From: an uncultured Christensenellaceae bacterium
GTDB lineage: Bacteria; Bacillota; Clostridia; Christensenellales; Borkfalkiaceae
Length of the DNA stretch: 64,000 nucleotides
Reading direction: 5' to 3'
NCBI GenBank assembly: GCA_910589015.1
Contig: CAJUSA010000005.1
Coordinates: 66,786-130,785, forward strand
Shown here: positions 23,733 to 32,490 of the stretch, piece by piece
Numbering within the stretch: the stretch's first letter is position 1
How the letters are laid out: each line of letters opens with the position of its first letter
Made by a program: the position numbers and the translations under genes
The notes under the pieces: model-generated
Database searches by the model: none
What the model saw: only the letters and a program-made list of their open reading frames with translations
What the model was told of the DNA's origin: nothing

Positions 23733-24208
23733 AAACGCTGTGCGAGGGGTTCGACCCCGTGTATAATGAAAACAGCCTTGTGCTCATTTTAGGCAGCTTT
23801 CCTTCGGTCAAGAGCCGTGCCGAGGGGTTTTATTACGGAAATAAGCAAAACGCGTTCTGGCGCACGCTGAGCGCGTTTTTCGGGGAAGAGTTGCCGCTGA
23901 CGGTCGCGGACAAGCGTGCGTTCGTACTCAAACACCGCGTGGCGCTGTGGGACGTGGTGGTTTCGTGCGAAATCGAGGGCTCGGCGGATAGCTCGATCGA
24001 GAACGAACGCGTTGCCGATCTGCCCGGACTGTTGCAAAAAAGCCGCATAAAAGTCATTCTCTGCAACGGCTCGACGGCTTATAACCTGCTCGTCAAGAAT
24101 TATCCCGCGCTCGCGTCGATCGCAAAGAAGCTGCCTTCCACCTCACCCGCCAACCCCCGATTTTCGCGCGAGGCTTGGTTTGCGGCGTTGAAGGAAGTGA
24201 CGACATGA
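23729..24208 (+). CDS. DNA-deoxyinosine glycosylase (UDG family 6-like)
   Basis: This 159-residue protein has the uracil-DNA-glycosylase-fold motif LILGSFPS near residue 20, the NAFW segment, and a late STSPAN motif, matching the hypoxanthine-DNA glycosylase family (family 6). It removes deaminated adenine (hypoxanthine) from DNA. The GTG start overlaps the M16 stop, and its own stop overlaps the next gene, which also concerns damaged bases. A base-repair pair is likely. Confidence 0.88.
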   Translation: MKTLCEGFDPVYNENSLVLILGSFPSVKSRAEGFYYGNKQNAFWRTLSAFFGEELPLTVADKRAFVLKHRVALWDVVVSCEIEGSADSSIENERVADLPGLLQKSRIKVILCNGSTAYNLLVKNYPALASIAKKLPSTSPANPRFSREAWFAALKEVTT

Positions 24209-24876
24209 TTACATACGACGAAGTGCTCTTGCGCTTGCGTGAAAACGCCGATGAAACTTACCGCGCGTTTCACAAAAAATTGCTCAAAAACGAGGCGATC
24301 GAGTTGATCGGCGTGCGCACGCCCGTGCTGCGCGCGTTGGCGAAAGAGTGGAAAGGGGAACGGGACATCTTTTCGTTCCCGAACGAGTATTACGAGATCG
24401 GCTTTCTCAAATGCTCGGTCGCGGGCGCGCTGCCCTTCGAAGAATTTGTTTTGCGCGTCGACGCGCTTGTCGATTCCCTCGATAACTGGGCAACCTGCGA
24501 CTGTTTCACCGCAAAGTGTATTGCAAAGCATAAAGAAGAGTTTTTGCCGTATATCGGGCGCTGGTTGCAAAGTCCGAAGGAATTTACGAGGCGTTACGGC
24601 CTTGTTGCGCTGTTGCACGATTACGTTCAAGAAGAATATCTGCCCGTGCTGTTTGGGGCGATCAAAGGCGTAAAAGAGGGCGCGCCGTATTATGTGATGA
24701 TGGCGGCGGCGTGGCTGCTCGCCGAAATCTTCGTGAAATTTTATGAAGATGGGCTGGCTTTCATAAAGGAAAATATTCTTTCGTCCGCGGTGCAAAACAA
24801 AGGGATACAGAAAGCGCGCGAGAGTTTCCGTCTCACGCAAGAACAAAAAAGTGTGTTAAAATCGTGTAAAATATAA
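24205..24876 (+). CDS. DNA alkylation repair protein (AlkD-like HEAT repeats)
   Basis: The 223-residue all-helical protein fits the AlkD/AlkC HEAT-repeat family, with the IGVRTPVLRALAKEW segment and the DNWATCD motif carrying the key acidic and Trp residues. Such proteins excise bulky or cationic alkylated bases without base flipping. It is coupled to the deoxyinosine glycosylase (ATGA overlap). The terminator stem begins within its last codons. Confidence 0.9.
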   Translation: MITYDEVLLRLRENADETYRAFHKKLLKNEAIELIGVRTPVLRALAKEWKGERDIFSFPNEYYEIGFLKCSVAGALPFEEFVLRVDALVDSLDNWATCDCFTAKCIAKHKEEFLPYIGRWLQSPKEFTRRYGLVALLHDYVQEEYLPVLFGAIKGVKEGAPYYVMMAAAWLLAEIFVKFYEDGLAFIKENILSSAVQNKGIQKARESFRLTQEQKSVLKSCKI

Positions 24877-24884
24877 CGATTTTT
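24858..24884 (+). terminator. Terminator overlapping the end of the AlkD-like gene
   Basis: An 8-bp stem (24858-24865 with 24876-24883) followed by T residues ends the deacetylase-M16-glycosylase-AlkD run. The left arm lies within the coding sequence. Confidence 0.6.
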
Positions 24885-24894
24885 CGTAAAAGTC

Positions 24895-24923
24895 TTGACA
24901 ATCGCCCGCGAATATATTAAAAT
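24895..24923 (+). promoter_or_regulatory. Promoter of acpP
   Basis: TTGACA (24895-24900) and TAAAAT (24918-24923) with exactly 17 bp between them. Confidence 0.85.
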
Positions 24924-24964
24924 AATCAAAACAAAGGTTGGCGAAACCTCGGAGGTAAAATATT

Positions 24965-25192
24965 ATGTTTGAAAAAGTACAGGCATTGCTTGCCGAACAG
25001 CTCGATATCAGTGCGGACAAGATCACGCCGGAATCGGAAGTGGTAAAAGATCTGGGCGCGGACTCGCTCGACGTCGTGGAGCTTTTAATGCAACTCGAAG
25101 AAGAATTCGGGATTACTCTTCCCGACAGCGAAATGGAAAACCTCAAAACCGTTCAGGATATCGTGAATATGATGGAAAAGCTCGGAAAATAA
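24965..25192 (+). CDS. acpP: Acyl carrier protein
   Basis: The 75-residue acidic four-helix protein has the GADSLD motif with Ser34 as the phosphopantetheine site. It carries growing fatty acyl chains. The gene has its own promoter, a good GGAGG site and its own terminator. No other fatty-acid gene is beside it. Confidence 0.96.
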   Translation: MFEKVQALLAEQLDISADKITPESEVVKDLGADSLDVVELLMQLEEEFGITLPDSEMENLKTVQDIVNMMEKLGK

Positions 25193-25201
25193 GCACTTTA
25201 T

Positions 25202-25238
25202 AAAAAGCAAGGCCGGTAAACAGTCCTTGCTTTTTTTT
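25202..25238 (+). terminator. Terminator of acpP
   Basis: An 11-bp stem (25202-25212 with 25225-25235) ends in a T-run. Confidence 0.9.
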
Positions 25239-25292
25239 ATTTGATTTTGATATGATGTTTGTGCGATAAACAGGAATTTAACGTTCTCTTAT

Positions 25293-25384
25293 GTCATGTT
25301 GAGCGAAGGCGTAAGCCGTAGTCGAAACATCTCATAATTTTAGATTCTTCGGCACGACGCAAGGACGCGTCGGCTTAGAATGAC
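25293..25384. repeat. Interspersed intergenic repeat
   Basis: The stretch begins GTCATGTTGAGCGAAG and ends CTTAGAATGAC, with inner segments CATCTC and TAGATTCTTCG. This is the form of a widespread short repeat of bacterial intergenic regions (ends like GTCAT...GAGCGAAG and CAGAATGAC). It has no reading frame and no gene on either side depends on it. The bases up to 25450 hold nothing else I can support. Confidence 0.6.
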
Positions 25385-25450
25385 GTTTCGGGAACGGCGG
25401 GGCGACATGACACGGTATAACGCTAAATTTCAATTTACCGTCAAAACGGA

Positions 25451-25484
25451 AAAAAGTATAGCGCACTACGAAGTGGTGCGCTAT
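25451..25484 (-). terminator. Terminator of the rnf operon
   Basis: A 9-bp stem (25458-25466 with 25476-25484) is followed on the minus strand by a T-run (25451-25455), 23 nt beyond the rnfB stop. Confidence 0.8.
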
Positions 25485-25507
25485 TTGTTTGTTCGTGGAA
25501 TTGTTTT

Positions 25508-26326
25508 TTAATACCGCGTATGAATGGTGTTGCGCGGGCAGGCGGCGGCGCACTCGCCGCATTTGATGCACTTTCCGTAATCGATCACGGGCAGATTATC
25601 CTGCATCGTAATCGCGCCGGAAGGGCAAACCTTCGCGCATTTTCCGCAGGCGATGCAACCGACTTCACACTTATCCAACACGGCTTTGCCGCGCTCGTGC
25701 GAGGAACAGGCAATATATACCTTCGCGTCGGCGGGAATGCGCGTAAACAGCCCTTTGGGGCAGGTTTTCATACACGCGCCGCACGACGTGCATTTGTCGG
25801 GATCGACTTCGGCGCACTGTTCTTTTATGCAAATCGTATCTTCGGGACAGGCGCGCACGCAGTTGCCGTCGCCGAGGCACCCGTATTTGCACAGCTTGGC
25901 GCCGCCGAACAGCTTGTTCTCTTCGCGGCAGTCCTGCGCCCCTGCATAGTCGTATTCGTTCTTTGCCCGTTTCCCGCCCGCGCAGCGGCATACGCTCACG
26001 GTGGGAGTGCCTTCCTCGAAGGGAACGCCCAGAATGCAAGCGATGTTCTTTTTTCCGTCCGTGCCCGTCACATGGCAGTCGTCGAGCATCGCCTCGCCTT
26101 TGGCGAGTTTTTCGGCAAATCCCGTGCAGCCCGTGCAACCGCAGCCGCCGCAGTTCGCGCCTGCCAGATGTTCCAAAATGCGTTCGACTTTTTCTTCCGC
26201 GTTTGTCTTACAGAATTTCGCCACGAGCAGAATGAGCGTTACGAGCACGGCGGCGATCGCCGCAAAGATTCCGAGCACGATGCCCACCTGTTTCCATTGA
26301 ATAGCCGCCAGAATGATTTCGTTCAT
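25508..26326 (-). CDS. rnfB: Rnf complex subunit RnfB (ferredoxin-type)
   Basis: The 272-residue protein has an N-terminal membrane helix, a Cys-rich Fe-S domain starting at C59 (NCGGCGCTGC), and several CxxCxxC 4Fe-4S motifs in the C-terminal ferredoxin part. RnfB takes electrons from reduced ferredoxin and passes them to the rest of the complex, which reduces NAD and pumps Na+ or H+. It is the last gene of the operon, as in clostridial rnfCDGEAB. Confidence 0.96.
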   Translation of the reverse strand: MNEIILAAIQWKQVGIVLGIFAAIAAVLVTLILLVAKFCKTNAEEKVERILEHLAGANCGGCGCTGCTGFAEKLAKGEAMLDDCHVTGTDGKKNIACILGVPFEEGTPTVSVCRCAGGKRAKNEYDYAGAQDCREENKLFGGAKLCKYGCLGDGNCVRACPEDTICIKEQCAEVDPDKCTSCGACMKTCPKGLFTRIPADAKVYIACSSHERGKAVLDKCEVGCIACGKCAKVCPSGAITMQDNLPVIDYGKCIKCGECAAACPRNTIHTRY

Positions 26327-26329
26327 AGT

Positions 26330-26941
26330 TTACCCCAACAATGTGAATACATAAAACGCCATCGCCATGAAACTTGCCGCGATCATTGTGATCGGGAATC
26401 CTTTCAGGCATTTTGCCACGGGAAGCCGTTCCACCCGTTCGCGCACGCCGCCCATAAGCAGCATGGCGAGCGTGAATCCCAGCCCCGCAAAGAGCGCGTA
26501 TAAGAGCGCAAAGCCGATATTCATGCCGCCCGTAAGGGAAGAGGCAAGTTCGGAAAGATCTTGCACGAGCACGATTTCGGTCACGCCTAAAATGGCGCAG
26601 TTGGTGGTGATCAGGGGCAGATAGATGCCCATGGTGCGGTAGAGCGAGGGCGAAATTTTCGCGATCACCTTTTCGAGCATCTGCACGAGCGCCGCGATGA
26701 TGAAGATGAAGAAGATGATTTCGAGGTATTCGATTTTGAGCGGCACCATCACATAGGTGTAAAGGGGATAGGTGATGAGGGTGGAAAGCACCATCACGAG
26801 CGTGACGGCGATCCCCATGGAAAGCGCACCGTTCACGCGTTTGCTGACGCCGAGGAAGGGGCAGATCCCCAAAAATTTCACTAAAATGAAATTTTGCGAG
26901 AACGCGGCTGTGACGATGATAACGAGAATGGCGTTAAACAT
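26330..26941 (-). CDS. rnfA: Rnf complex membrane subunit RnfA
   Basis: The 203-residue integral membrane protein has six helices and the conserved first-helix segment FSQNFILVKFLGICPFLG. It pairs with RnfE to hold a membrane iron-sulfur site and form the ion path. I chose the ATG at 26941, which stands 6 nt behind AGGAGG; the GTG two codons earlier overlaps that site. The start lies 8 nt inside rnfE. Confidence 0.96.
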   Translation of the reverse strand: MFNAILVIIVTAAFSQNFILVKFLGICPFLGVSKRVNGALSMGIAVTLVMVLSTLITYPLYTYVMVPLKIEYLEIIFFIFIIAALVQMLEKVIAKISPSLYRTMGIYLPLITTNCAILGVTEIVLVQDLSELASSLTGGMNIGFALLYALFAGLGFTLAMLLMGGVRERVERLPVAKCLKGFPITMIAASFMAMAFYVFTLLG

Positions 26942-27614
26942 TTGCACCCTCCTTTCCCTCTTCGGGGGCGGGCAGGGGCGACCGATCGGGAATGCGTAGC
27001 GCCCGTGCCTGTTTTATGCGGCGCGATTTTTCCACGCAGTCGCCGATATACACAAAGAGCGCAATGCACACGCCGTACACGAAGAACGCGCCCGCCTGAT
27101 TCGAGAAAAAGCCGATCGTAAAATTCATGATTTTCAGCCCGAAGAGGGTGCCGCCGCCTAAAAATTCGCGGATCATACCCATGAGCGTGATCGCCGCCGT
27201 GAAGCCGAGCCCCGTGCTCACGCCGTCGAGCGCGCTTTCGAGGACGGGACGCTTGCTTGCGAACGATTCGGCGCGCCCTAATATGACGCAGTTTACAACG
27301 ATGAGCGGAAGATAAACGCCCATGGCGTCGTAGAGATCGGGCAGAAATTTATCGAGCGCCATGCGCAACAGCGTCACCATGGTCGCGATGACGACGATAA
27401 AGGCGGGAATGCGCACGGTGTTCGGAATGAGCTTGCGCAACAACGAGATGATGACGTTGCTCAAAAGCAGCACAACGGTGACGGATATGCCCATGCCGAA
27501 CCCGTCGAGCGCGGTAGAGGACATGCCGAGCGTGGCGCATGTGCCCAAAACGAGTTTGAATGTGGCGTTGTTGTTGATCAGTCCGTCGGTTGCGATTTTG
27601 GCGTATTTGTTCAT
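26934..27614 (-). CDS. rnfE: Rnf complex membrane subunit RnfE
   Basis: The 226-residue protein has the same six-helix fold as RnfA, with the LVLGTCATLGMSSTA segment in helix 1. It ends in a basic and acidic cytoplasmic tail. The start was set at the MNKYAKIATDG sequence typical of the family; a longer form would start within rnfG. It overlaps both neighbours, which supports one coupled transcript. Confidence 0.95.
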   Translation of the reverse strand: MNKYAKIATDGLINNNATFKLVLGTCATLGMSSTALDGFGMGISVTVVLLLSNVIISLLRKLIPNTVRIPAFIVVIATMVTLLRMALDKFLPDLYDAMGVYLPLIVVNCVILGRAESFASKRPVLESALDGVSTGLGFTAAITLMGMIREFLGGGTLFGLKIMNFTIGFFSNQAGAFFVYGVCIALFVYIGDCVEKSRRIKQARALRIPDRSPLPAPEEGKEGANV

Positions 27615-28615
27615 GCCAGACCTCCCTGCCCGAGCACGAGCGCGTAATTGCATACGGCGAATGCCGCCGCGCGCACGCACGATTCCGTCGAACGCGTCGC
27701 GCCCGAGGAAAGCAGTCCGCTTTCCGTCGTCAGCGCGCCTTTGTCGGTCAACAGCGCTTTGATCTGCGCTTCGTCCTTGCCGACAAACAGCGTTCCGTCT
27801 TTGACTTCCGCAGGCATTTTATCGGCGTACGAAGCGGGCGAAGAGCCGTTCGTCTTGATCTCGTACGCGGTGATTATGCCGTTTTCGACGGTGATATCGA
27901 TGAGGAACTGTTTCGCGGGCGAATTGCCCTTGACGGTAAGCGCGTAATCGATCTTACCTTCCCCGACGGTTGCCGTCGAGTTCTTGACGTCGATATAATC
28001 TTCGTAAAGGTATTTGTTTTCGGCGCCGAGATAGACGTTTCTAAAATAGACGATCGCCGCGTTGACGGCGTTGTTGATCGCCGCCGACGACATCGACGCG
28101 CCCGCCGTGATATTCGTGATATCGTCGCCGCCCTTGTCGGTTGTGAAAAGGGCGCCCTGTAATAATTCGCCGTTATGCAAGGTGAATTCGCTGTACATGC
28201 CCGAGGTCTTGGAGATATACGACTGTTTTATATTGCTCTCGTACACCACCTTGCCAACGCCGTTCCATTGCGTGTCGCCGTCGGCGGATGGCGAGCAGTC
28301 GAGCACCGTCCACAACGTGACTTTTCCGTTTTTGAAGCCGCCGTTCCCTGTGCTCTTGATAAGGAAGTTGCCGTCCTCGAGCAGGTAGACGAGTTCAACC
28401 TCGCCGTAAGCGTTCGTGCGGTGTTCTTCATTTACGGTTTGTTCGGTTGCGTCGATGCTTTTTCCGTATATTTTGGTGAGCGTGCGCGCGAGCCGCTCTT
28501 CGGCGGAAACGTATAACACGTCGTTGAAAACCGAGAGCAGCAGCCCCGAAACAAGGGCGATCGCGATGAGGATCAAAACCGAGCGGAACGCGTTGCTTTT
28601 TAAGAATGCTTTCAT
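27611..28615 (-). CDS. rnfG: Rnf complex flavoprotein subunit RnfG, unusually long
   Basis: This protein has an N-terminal membrane anchor and an FMN-binding domain, with the flavinylation motif SSGATRST near the C-terminus (target Thr307). It is 334 residues long, against about 180-220 in common RnfG proteins. The extra part lies in the middle and includes a second weak motif-like stretch (TAGASMSSAAI). FMN is attached covalently through phosphate to the Thr, and the domain faces outward. AAGGAGG precedes the ATG. Confidence 0.9.
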   Translation of the reverse strand: MKAFLKSNAFRSVLILIAIALVSGLLLSVFNDVLYVSAEERLARTLTKIYGKSIDATEQTVNEEHRTNAYGEVELVYLLEDGNFLIKSTGNGGFKNGKVTLWTVLDCSPSADGDTQWNGVGKVVYESNIKQSYISKTSGMYSEFTLHNGELLQGALFTTDKGGDDITNITAGASMSSAAINNAVNAAIVYFRNVYLGAENKYLYEDYIDVKNSTATVGEGKIDYALTVKGNSPAKQFLIDITVENGIITAYEIKTNGSSPASYADKMPAEVKDGTLFVGKDEAQIKALLTDKGALTTESGLLSSGATRSTESCVRAAAFAVCNYALVLGQGGLA

Positions 28616-29604
28616 TTGGTCGCCTCCTTTTTCTTACGGCGATAACCGAACGGGCGCACCTTAATGAGCATATCGAGAAGGAACACCGTAAAGTTCATGA
28701 GCAGGATAACGAAGGAAACGATCTCGAAAGACAACGCCTTGCGTAACCCTGCCGTCAAAAGACCGAGCGCGATAAAATATATAATGTTGCCGAGGCGCGA
28801 TTTGGGTGTCGTTACATAGTCGGTCGCCATAAATACGGCGCCGAGAATGAGCCCGCCCGAGAGGATAGAGGGCAGGAATACGGCAAAGTCGAATCCTTCG
28901 AGCGCGACGGCAAACAAGCCTTCCGTCGCGATATAGAGCAGGGGAAGATACCATTTGATCACGCCGCGGAACACAAGATAGAGATATCCGACGAGAAGAG
29001 CGAGTTTGCATGTTTCGCCGATGCAGCCCGCCACGCCCGTGCCGAGGAAGAGATCGACGGGCGAAAGCGTTTCCGCGCCTTGCATGAGCTGGCCGAGCTG
29101 CGTCGGCCCCGTTACGGGCGACAGATCGCTTGCGATCGGACCGAAATGCGCGGCGGGGTAGAGCGTCATGGCGGAAAAGGAAATAAAGAGGAATACTCTG
29201 CCCGCGATGGCGGGGTTGACGATATTTTTGCCTGTGCCGCCGAACAGCATCTTGACGACGCCCACGGCGAAAACCGAACCGAGAACGGGCATATACCACC
29301 CCGAAACCGAAGAGGGTAACGTGAGGGCGAGCAATAAACCCGTAATGCACGAGGTGAAATCGAACTGCGCGGCAAAATCTCGCAACACCTCTTTGCCGTT
29401 CTTCCAGATCTTTTTCGCGAGGATAAACCAAATGAATTCGGTGAGCACGGCGGACGCAACGCCTAAGATGCAGATGACGGCTGCTTCCCAACCGAAATAG
29501 ACGATCCCCGTAACGGTGGCGGGAAAGAGCGCAATGAGCACGTCGAGCATGATATGCCGCGTGGTGCGCGGCGTTTTGACGTGCGGGGAAACCGAAACTT
29601 TCAT
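28612..29604 (-). CDS. rnfD: Rnf complex membrane flavoprotein RnfD
   Basis: The 330-residue protein has about ten membrane helices and the family segments PHVKTPRTTRHIM and GGTGKNIVNPA. The covalent flavin site, normally SGATP, reads TGPTQ (T168), so the Thr is kept but the preceding Ala and following Pro have changed. It passes electrons across the membrane within Rnf. The start is set at the MKVSVSPH sequence, overlapping rnfC by 4 nt. Confidence 0.94.
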   Translation of the reverse strand: MKVSVSPHVKTPRTTRHIMLDVLIALFPATVTGIVYFGWEAAVICILGVASAVLTEFIWFILAKKIWKNGKEVLRDFAAQFDFTSCITGLLLALTLPSSVSGWYMPVLGSVFAVGVVKMLFGGTGKNIVNPAIAGRVFLFISFSAMTLYPAAHFGPIASDLSPVTGPTQLGQLMQGAETLSPVDLFLGTGVAGCIGETCKLALLVGYLYLVFRGVIKWYLPLLYIATEGLFAVALEGFDFAVFLPSILSGGLILGAVFMATDYVTTPKSRLGNIIYFIALGLLTAGLRKALSFEIVSFVILLMNFTVFLLDMLIKVRPFGYRRKKKEATK

Positions 29605-30890
29605 GCCTTCCTCCTCAGTGCCTGTTTTGCCGTCCTGATCGCCTGCGTGAGCGGACGGCGCGCGGGGCAGATATACGAGCATGCGCCGCAGCCGATACAA
29701 CTCGATACGCCGCCGTATTTTTCCGCGTCGTCGAAATTACCGCTCGCGGCGTAAAATTCGATCTGCATGGGCATGAGCCGCATGGGGCAGGCGTCGGCGC
29801 ATTTTCCGCAGTTGATGCACGGCGTGGGGGCGGCGTTGTTGGTTTCCCTCTCGGTTAAAAAGAGCAGTCCCGAAGTCGTTTTGGTCACGACGCCGTCGCA
29901 GCCTGCAAGCGCCGCGCCCGTCATCGGGCCGCCGACCACGATTTTGACTGCGGTATCCTTTACGCCGCATTGTTCGGCGAGGACGCACAGGGGCGTGCCG
30001 ACGGGAACGAGCAGGTTGGCGGGCGTTTCCACACCCGCGCCCGAAACGGTGACAACGCGTTCGAACAGCGGTTTGCCTTCTTCCACCGCCTCGCACACGG
30101 CAAGGGCGGTCGCCACGTTGTGCACGCTCACGCCGACGTCGGCGGGCAGTTCGCCCGCGGGGATCTTGCGCCCCGTGCAGCAATATACGATATGTTTTTC
30201 CGAGCCCATAGGGTAGCGTTTTCGGAGCGCAATCACTTCTAAATCGCTCTTTTCGAACAACGCAAGCGCTTCGGGCTTGTTCTTCTCGATCCCGATGACG
30301 ATCCGCGCCGCACCCAGCGCGGCGGCAAGGTAATGCGCGCCGCGTATGATTTTATCGCTCATCTCGCGCATAAGGCGGTCGTCGCAGGTGAGGTAGGGCT
30401 CGCATTCCGCGCCGTTCAAAAGTACGGTGTCAACGGCGCTGCGCGGCGATAATTTCACGCTTGCGGGAAAACCCGCGCCGCCCATGCCCACAATGCCCGC
30501 CTCTTTTACCCGCGCGATAATTTCTTCGCCCGAAGGCGCGGAAAGCGGCGGAAGATAGGCGTTTTTTTGTTCGCCGTTTTGTTCGATGACAATATGCACG
30601 CAAGTGCCGCCCTGTCCGTTCGCGCGTTCTTCGACGGCCTTCACTCTGCCCGCAACGCTTGCGTGTACGTTTGCCGAAACGGTGCCTTCGGCGCGCGCGA
30701 TCAGCTGACCGCGCAACACCGTGTCGCCCGCTTGCACGACGGGCACGGCGGGCGCGCCGATGTGCTGTGAGAGCGGAACGGCGATTTCGCCTGCGGGGCG
30801 CAGCCGTTCGATGGGACAATCGCTTGCAAGCGCCTTTTTGCCCGCGAGTTTAATCCCGCGGAAAAACGGCTTTGGTTTTCCGATTTTCAT
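29601..30890 (-). CDS. rnfC: Rnf complex NADH-binding subunit RnfC
   Basis: The 429-residue peripheral protein has an N-terminal barrel-sandwich domain, a central NADH- and FMN-binding region of the NuoF type, and two 4Fe-4S motifs near the end (CINCGKCADACP and CIGCGACSYICP). It is the site where NAD is reduced. The start at MKIGKPKPFFRG fits the family. It overlaps the upstream transporter gene by 4 nt. Confidence 0.95.
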   Translation of the reverse strand: MKIGKPKPFFRGIKLAGKKALASDCPIERLRPAGEIAVPLSQHIGAPAVPVVQAGDTVLRGQLIARAEGTVSANVHASVAGRVKAVEERANGQGGTCVHIVIEQNGEQKNAYLPPLSAPSGEEIIARVKEAGIVGMGGAGFPASVKLSPRSAVDTVLLNGAECEPYLTCDDRLMREMSDKIIRGAHYLAAALGAARIVIGIEKNKPEALALFEKSDLEVIALRKRYPMGSEKHIVYCCTGRKIPAGELPADVGVSVHNVATALAVCEAVEEGKPLFERVVTVSGAGVETPANLLVPVGTPLCVLAEQCGVKDTAVKIVVGGPMTGAALAGCDGVVTKTTSGLLFLTERETNNAAPTPCINCGKCADACPMRLMPMQIEFYAASGNFDDAEKYGGVSSCIGCGACSYICPARRPLTQAIRTAKQALRRKA

Positions 30891-31453
30891 GATACCTCCG
30901 TCTGTGCCCGTTCCTTGCGGAAGAGCACGTTTTTTGCCGCCTGCGGAAGCGGAAGGGTTTTGACGAGCGTGACGACGATGATGCCCACCGCGCCGCCCGC
31001 CGCCGCGCCCAAAAGCGCAAGATAGGGGGCGTAAACCAAGAGCAGGGCGGTCTTCGTCAAAAGACAGTAAACAAAGAGCTGCGTCATATTGTGCACGAGT
31101 GCCGAAACGACGCTCACGCATACCACGCTGATCTTCGGAACAAAACAAAGCAGCCCGCGCGCGGCGATTGTCGAAACGACGCCCGCGCTCAGGCTGTAAA
31201 GCAACAGCGAAAGGTTGCCCGCAAACGCGCTGCCGAGCACGGTTTTCACGATCACGACGAAGAGCGCTTCGGGCAAACCGTAAAAGAGAAGGGGCAACAG
31301 CGTGAACACGTTGGAAAGCCCTACCTTCGCCCCCGGCAGGGGCAGTGCGGGCAACAGACTTTCCAGCAAAAAAGAAACGAGGGCGAGCGCCGACGTCAAG
31401 CCGAGAAATGCAATTTTTTTCGCGCCGAACGCGCGCCTGCCCGATTTTTTCAT
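30887..31453 (-). CDS. Gx transporter family protein (HepI-like)
   Basis: The 188-residue membrane protein has five to six helices and matches the Hpre_diP_synt_I (Gx transporter) family, with PLPGAKVGLSNVFTLL near the N-terminus. The family name refers to heptaprenyl diphosphate synthase component I, but most members seem to be small ECF-like membrane proteins. Its place at the head of an rnf operon is seen in other Clostridia and suggests a link with quinone, flavin or isoprenoid supply, which is inference. It has the only promoter of the operon. Confidence 0.85.
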   Translation of the reverse strand: MKKSGRRAFGAKKIAFLGLTSALALVSFLLESLLPALPLPGAKVGLSNVFTLLPLLFYGLPEALFVVIVKTVLGSAFAGNLSLLLYSLSAGVVSTIAARGLLCFVPKISVVCVSVVSALVHNMTQLFVYCLLTKTALLLVYAPYLALLGAAAGGAVGIIVVTLVKTLPLPQAAKNVLFRKERAQTEVS

Positions 31454-31476
31454 ATGGAAAAATTTTCCTCTTTTTT

Positions 31477-31505
31477 ATTATAACGGCGGGGGCGCCGCTT
31501 GTCAA
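31477..31505 (-). promoter_or_regulatory. Promoter of the Gx transporter-rnf operon
   Basis: On the minus strand TTGACA (31500-31505) and a perfect TATAAT (31477-31482) are 17 bp apart, with the start expected near 31470. Confidence 0.85.
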
Positions 31506-31583
31506 ATTTCTCGAGGCTATTTCCTATTTTCGGTTATTTCCGCCGATTTTATAACGCCGAACGAAAATTCCGTTCAAAGCAAT

Positions 31584-31612
31584 TTGACAGCGTTGCGTTT
31601 GCGTGGTATACT
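31584..31612 (+). promoter_or_regulatory. Promoter of the flavoprotein-TtcA-like operon
   Basis: TTGACA (31584-31589) and TATACT (31607-31612) with 17-bp spacing, divergent from the rnf promoter about 80 bp away. Confidence 0.8.
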
Positions 31613-31638
31613 GTAAGAAAAAGGGCAATACTGAAAGT

Positions 31639-32490
31639 ATGATTTACGATACGGCGATCGTCGGCGGCGGCATGGCGGGGTATAGTGCCGCGCTCACGGC
31701 AAAAAGTCTGAAATTGCATTATATCTGGTTTGCGGACGACGGATTCGGCGAAAAGACCAAAAAAGCCGAATATGTGCGTAATTTTCCCGCGTTCACGGGC
31801 GGCGGAAAGGAATTTTGCGCCGCGCTCGAAGCCCAGCGCGAAAAAGAAGGCGTCATGCGCACCGCAAAACGCATCGACGGCGTGTATAAAACGGGTGAAA
31901 CGTTTTTGCTTACCGCCGCCGCCGAAACATACGAGGCGAAAACGGTCGTGCTGGCGACGGGCGTGCAAACGCGTCCTTCGGCGGGCGAGGGCGCTTATCT
32001 CGGCAGAGGGGTGAGCTATTGCGCCGTGTGCGACGGCGCGCTCTACCGCGGAAAAAAAGTCGCCGTCGCGCTCTATTCGCCGCGCTTTACGGAAGAGGCG
32101 GAATATCTTGCCTCGTTCGCCGCCGAGGTGCTCTGTTTTTGTTCCTTCGACTGTTCCTTCCGTTCCACCAATATCACGGTGATCAAAGAGCGCATCGTGC
32201 GCGTCGAAGGGGAACGGCGCGTCGAACGCGTCGTCACCGACAAGGGGGAATACGCCGCGGACGGCGTGTTTTTCCTGACCGAAAGCGTGCCGCCTTCCGC
32301 GCTCTGCGGCGGGCTCGAATGCGAGGGCGAACGCGTCGTTACGCGGCGCGACGGTTCGACCAACCTCAAAGGACTGTTCGCGGCGGGCGACGTGACGGGC
32401 AGACCCTATCAGTATGTAAAAGCCGCGGGCGAGGGCTGCGTTGCGGCGTATTCGGTTGCCGCATACCTGCGCGCGGAGGCACGGGTGTGA
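31639..32490 (+). CDS. Thioredoxin reductase-like FAD oxidoreductase
   Basis: The 283-residue protein has the FAD-binding VGGGMAGYSAA motif at the N-terminus, the redox CxxC in YCAVCDG, and the late FAD motif LFAAGDVTG. The NADPH-binding GxGxxA motif expected after the CxxC is missing; the matching place reads VAVALYSPRF. The electron donor may therefore be another protein, such as ferredoxin, as in ferredoxin- or flavin-dependent thioredoxin reductases. It is shorter than typical TrxB (about 310). It is coupled to a TtcA-like gene (GTGA overlap), so the two may form a redox and sulfur-transfer unit. Confidence 0.85.
   Translation: MIYDTAIVGGGMAGYSAALTAKSLKLHYIWFADDGFGEKTKKAEYVRNFPAFTGGGKEFCAALEAQREKEGVMRTAKRIDGVYKTGETFLLTAAAETYEAKTVVLATGVQTRPSAGEGAYLGRGVSYCAVCDGALYRGKKVAVALYSPRFTEEAEYLASFAAEVLCFCSFDCSFRSTNITVIKERIVRVEGERRVERVVTDKGEYAADGVFFLTESVPPSALCGGLECEGERVVTRRDGSTNLKGLFAAGDVTGRPYQYVKAAGEGCVAAYSVAAYLRAEARV

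Noticed and set aside
29601..31505. A 634-residue RnfC with a long N-terminal extension
   Set aside because: The extension lies opposite the frame of the Gx transporter gene on the same strand, has no RBS, and RnfC homologs start at the internal ATG at 30890.
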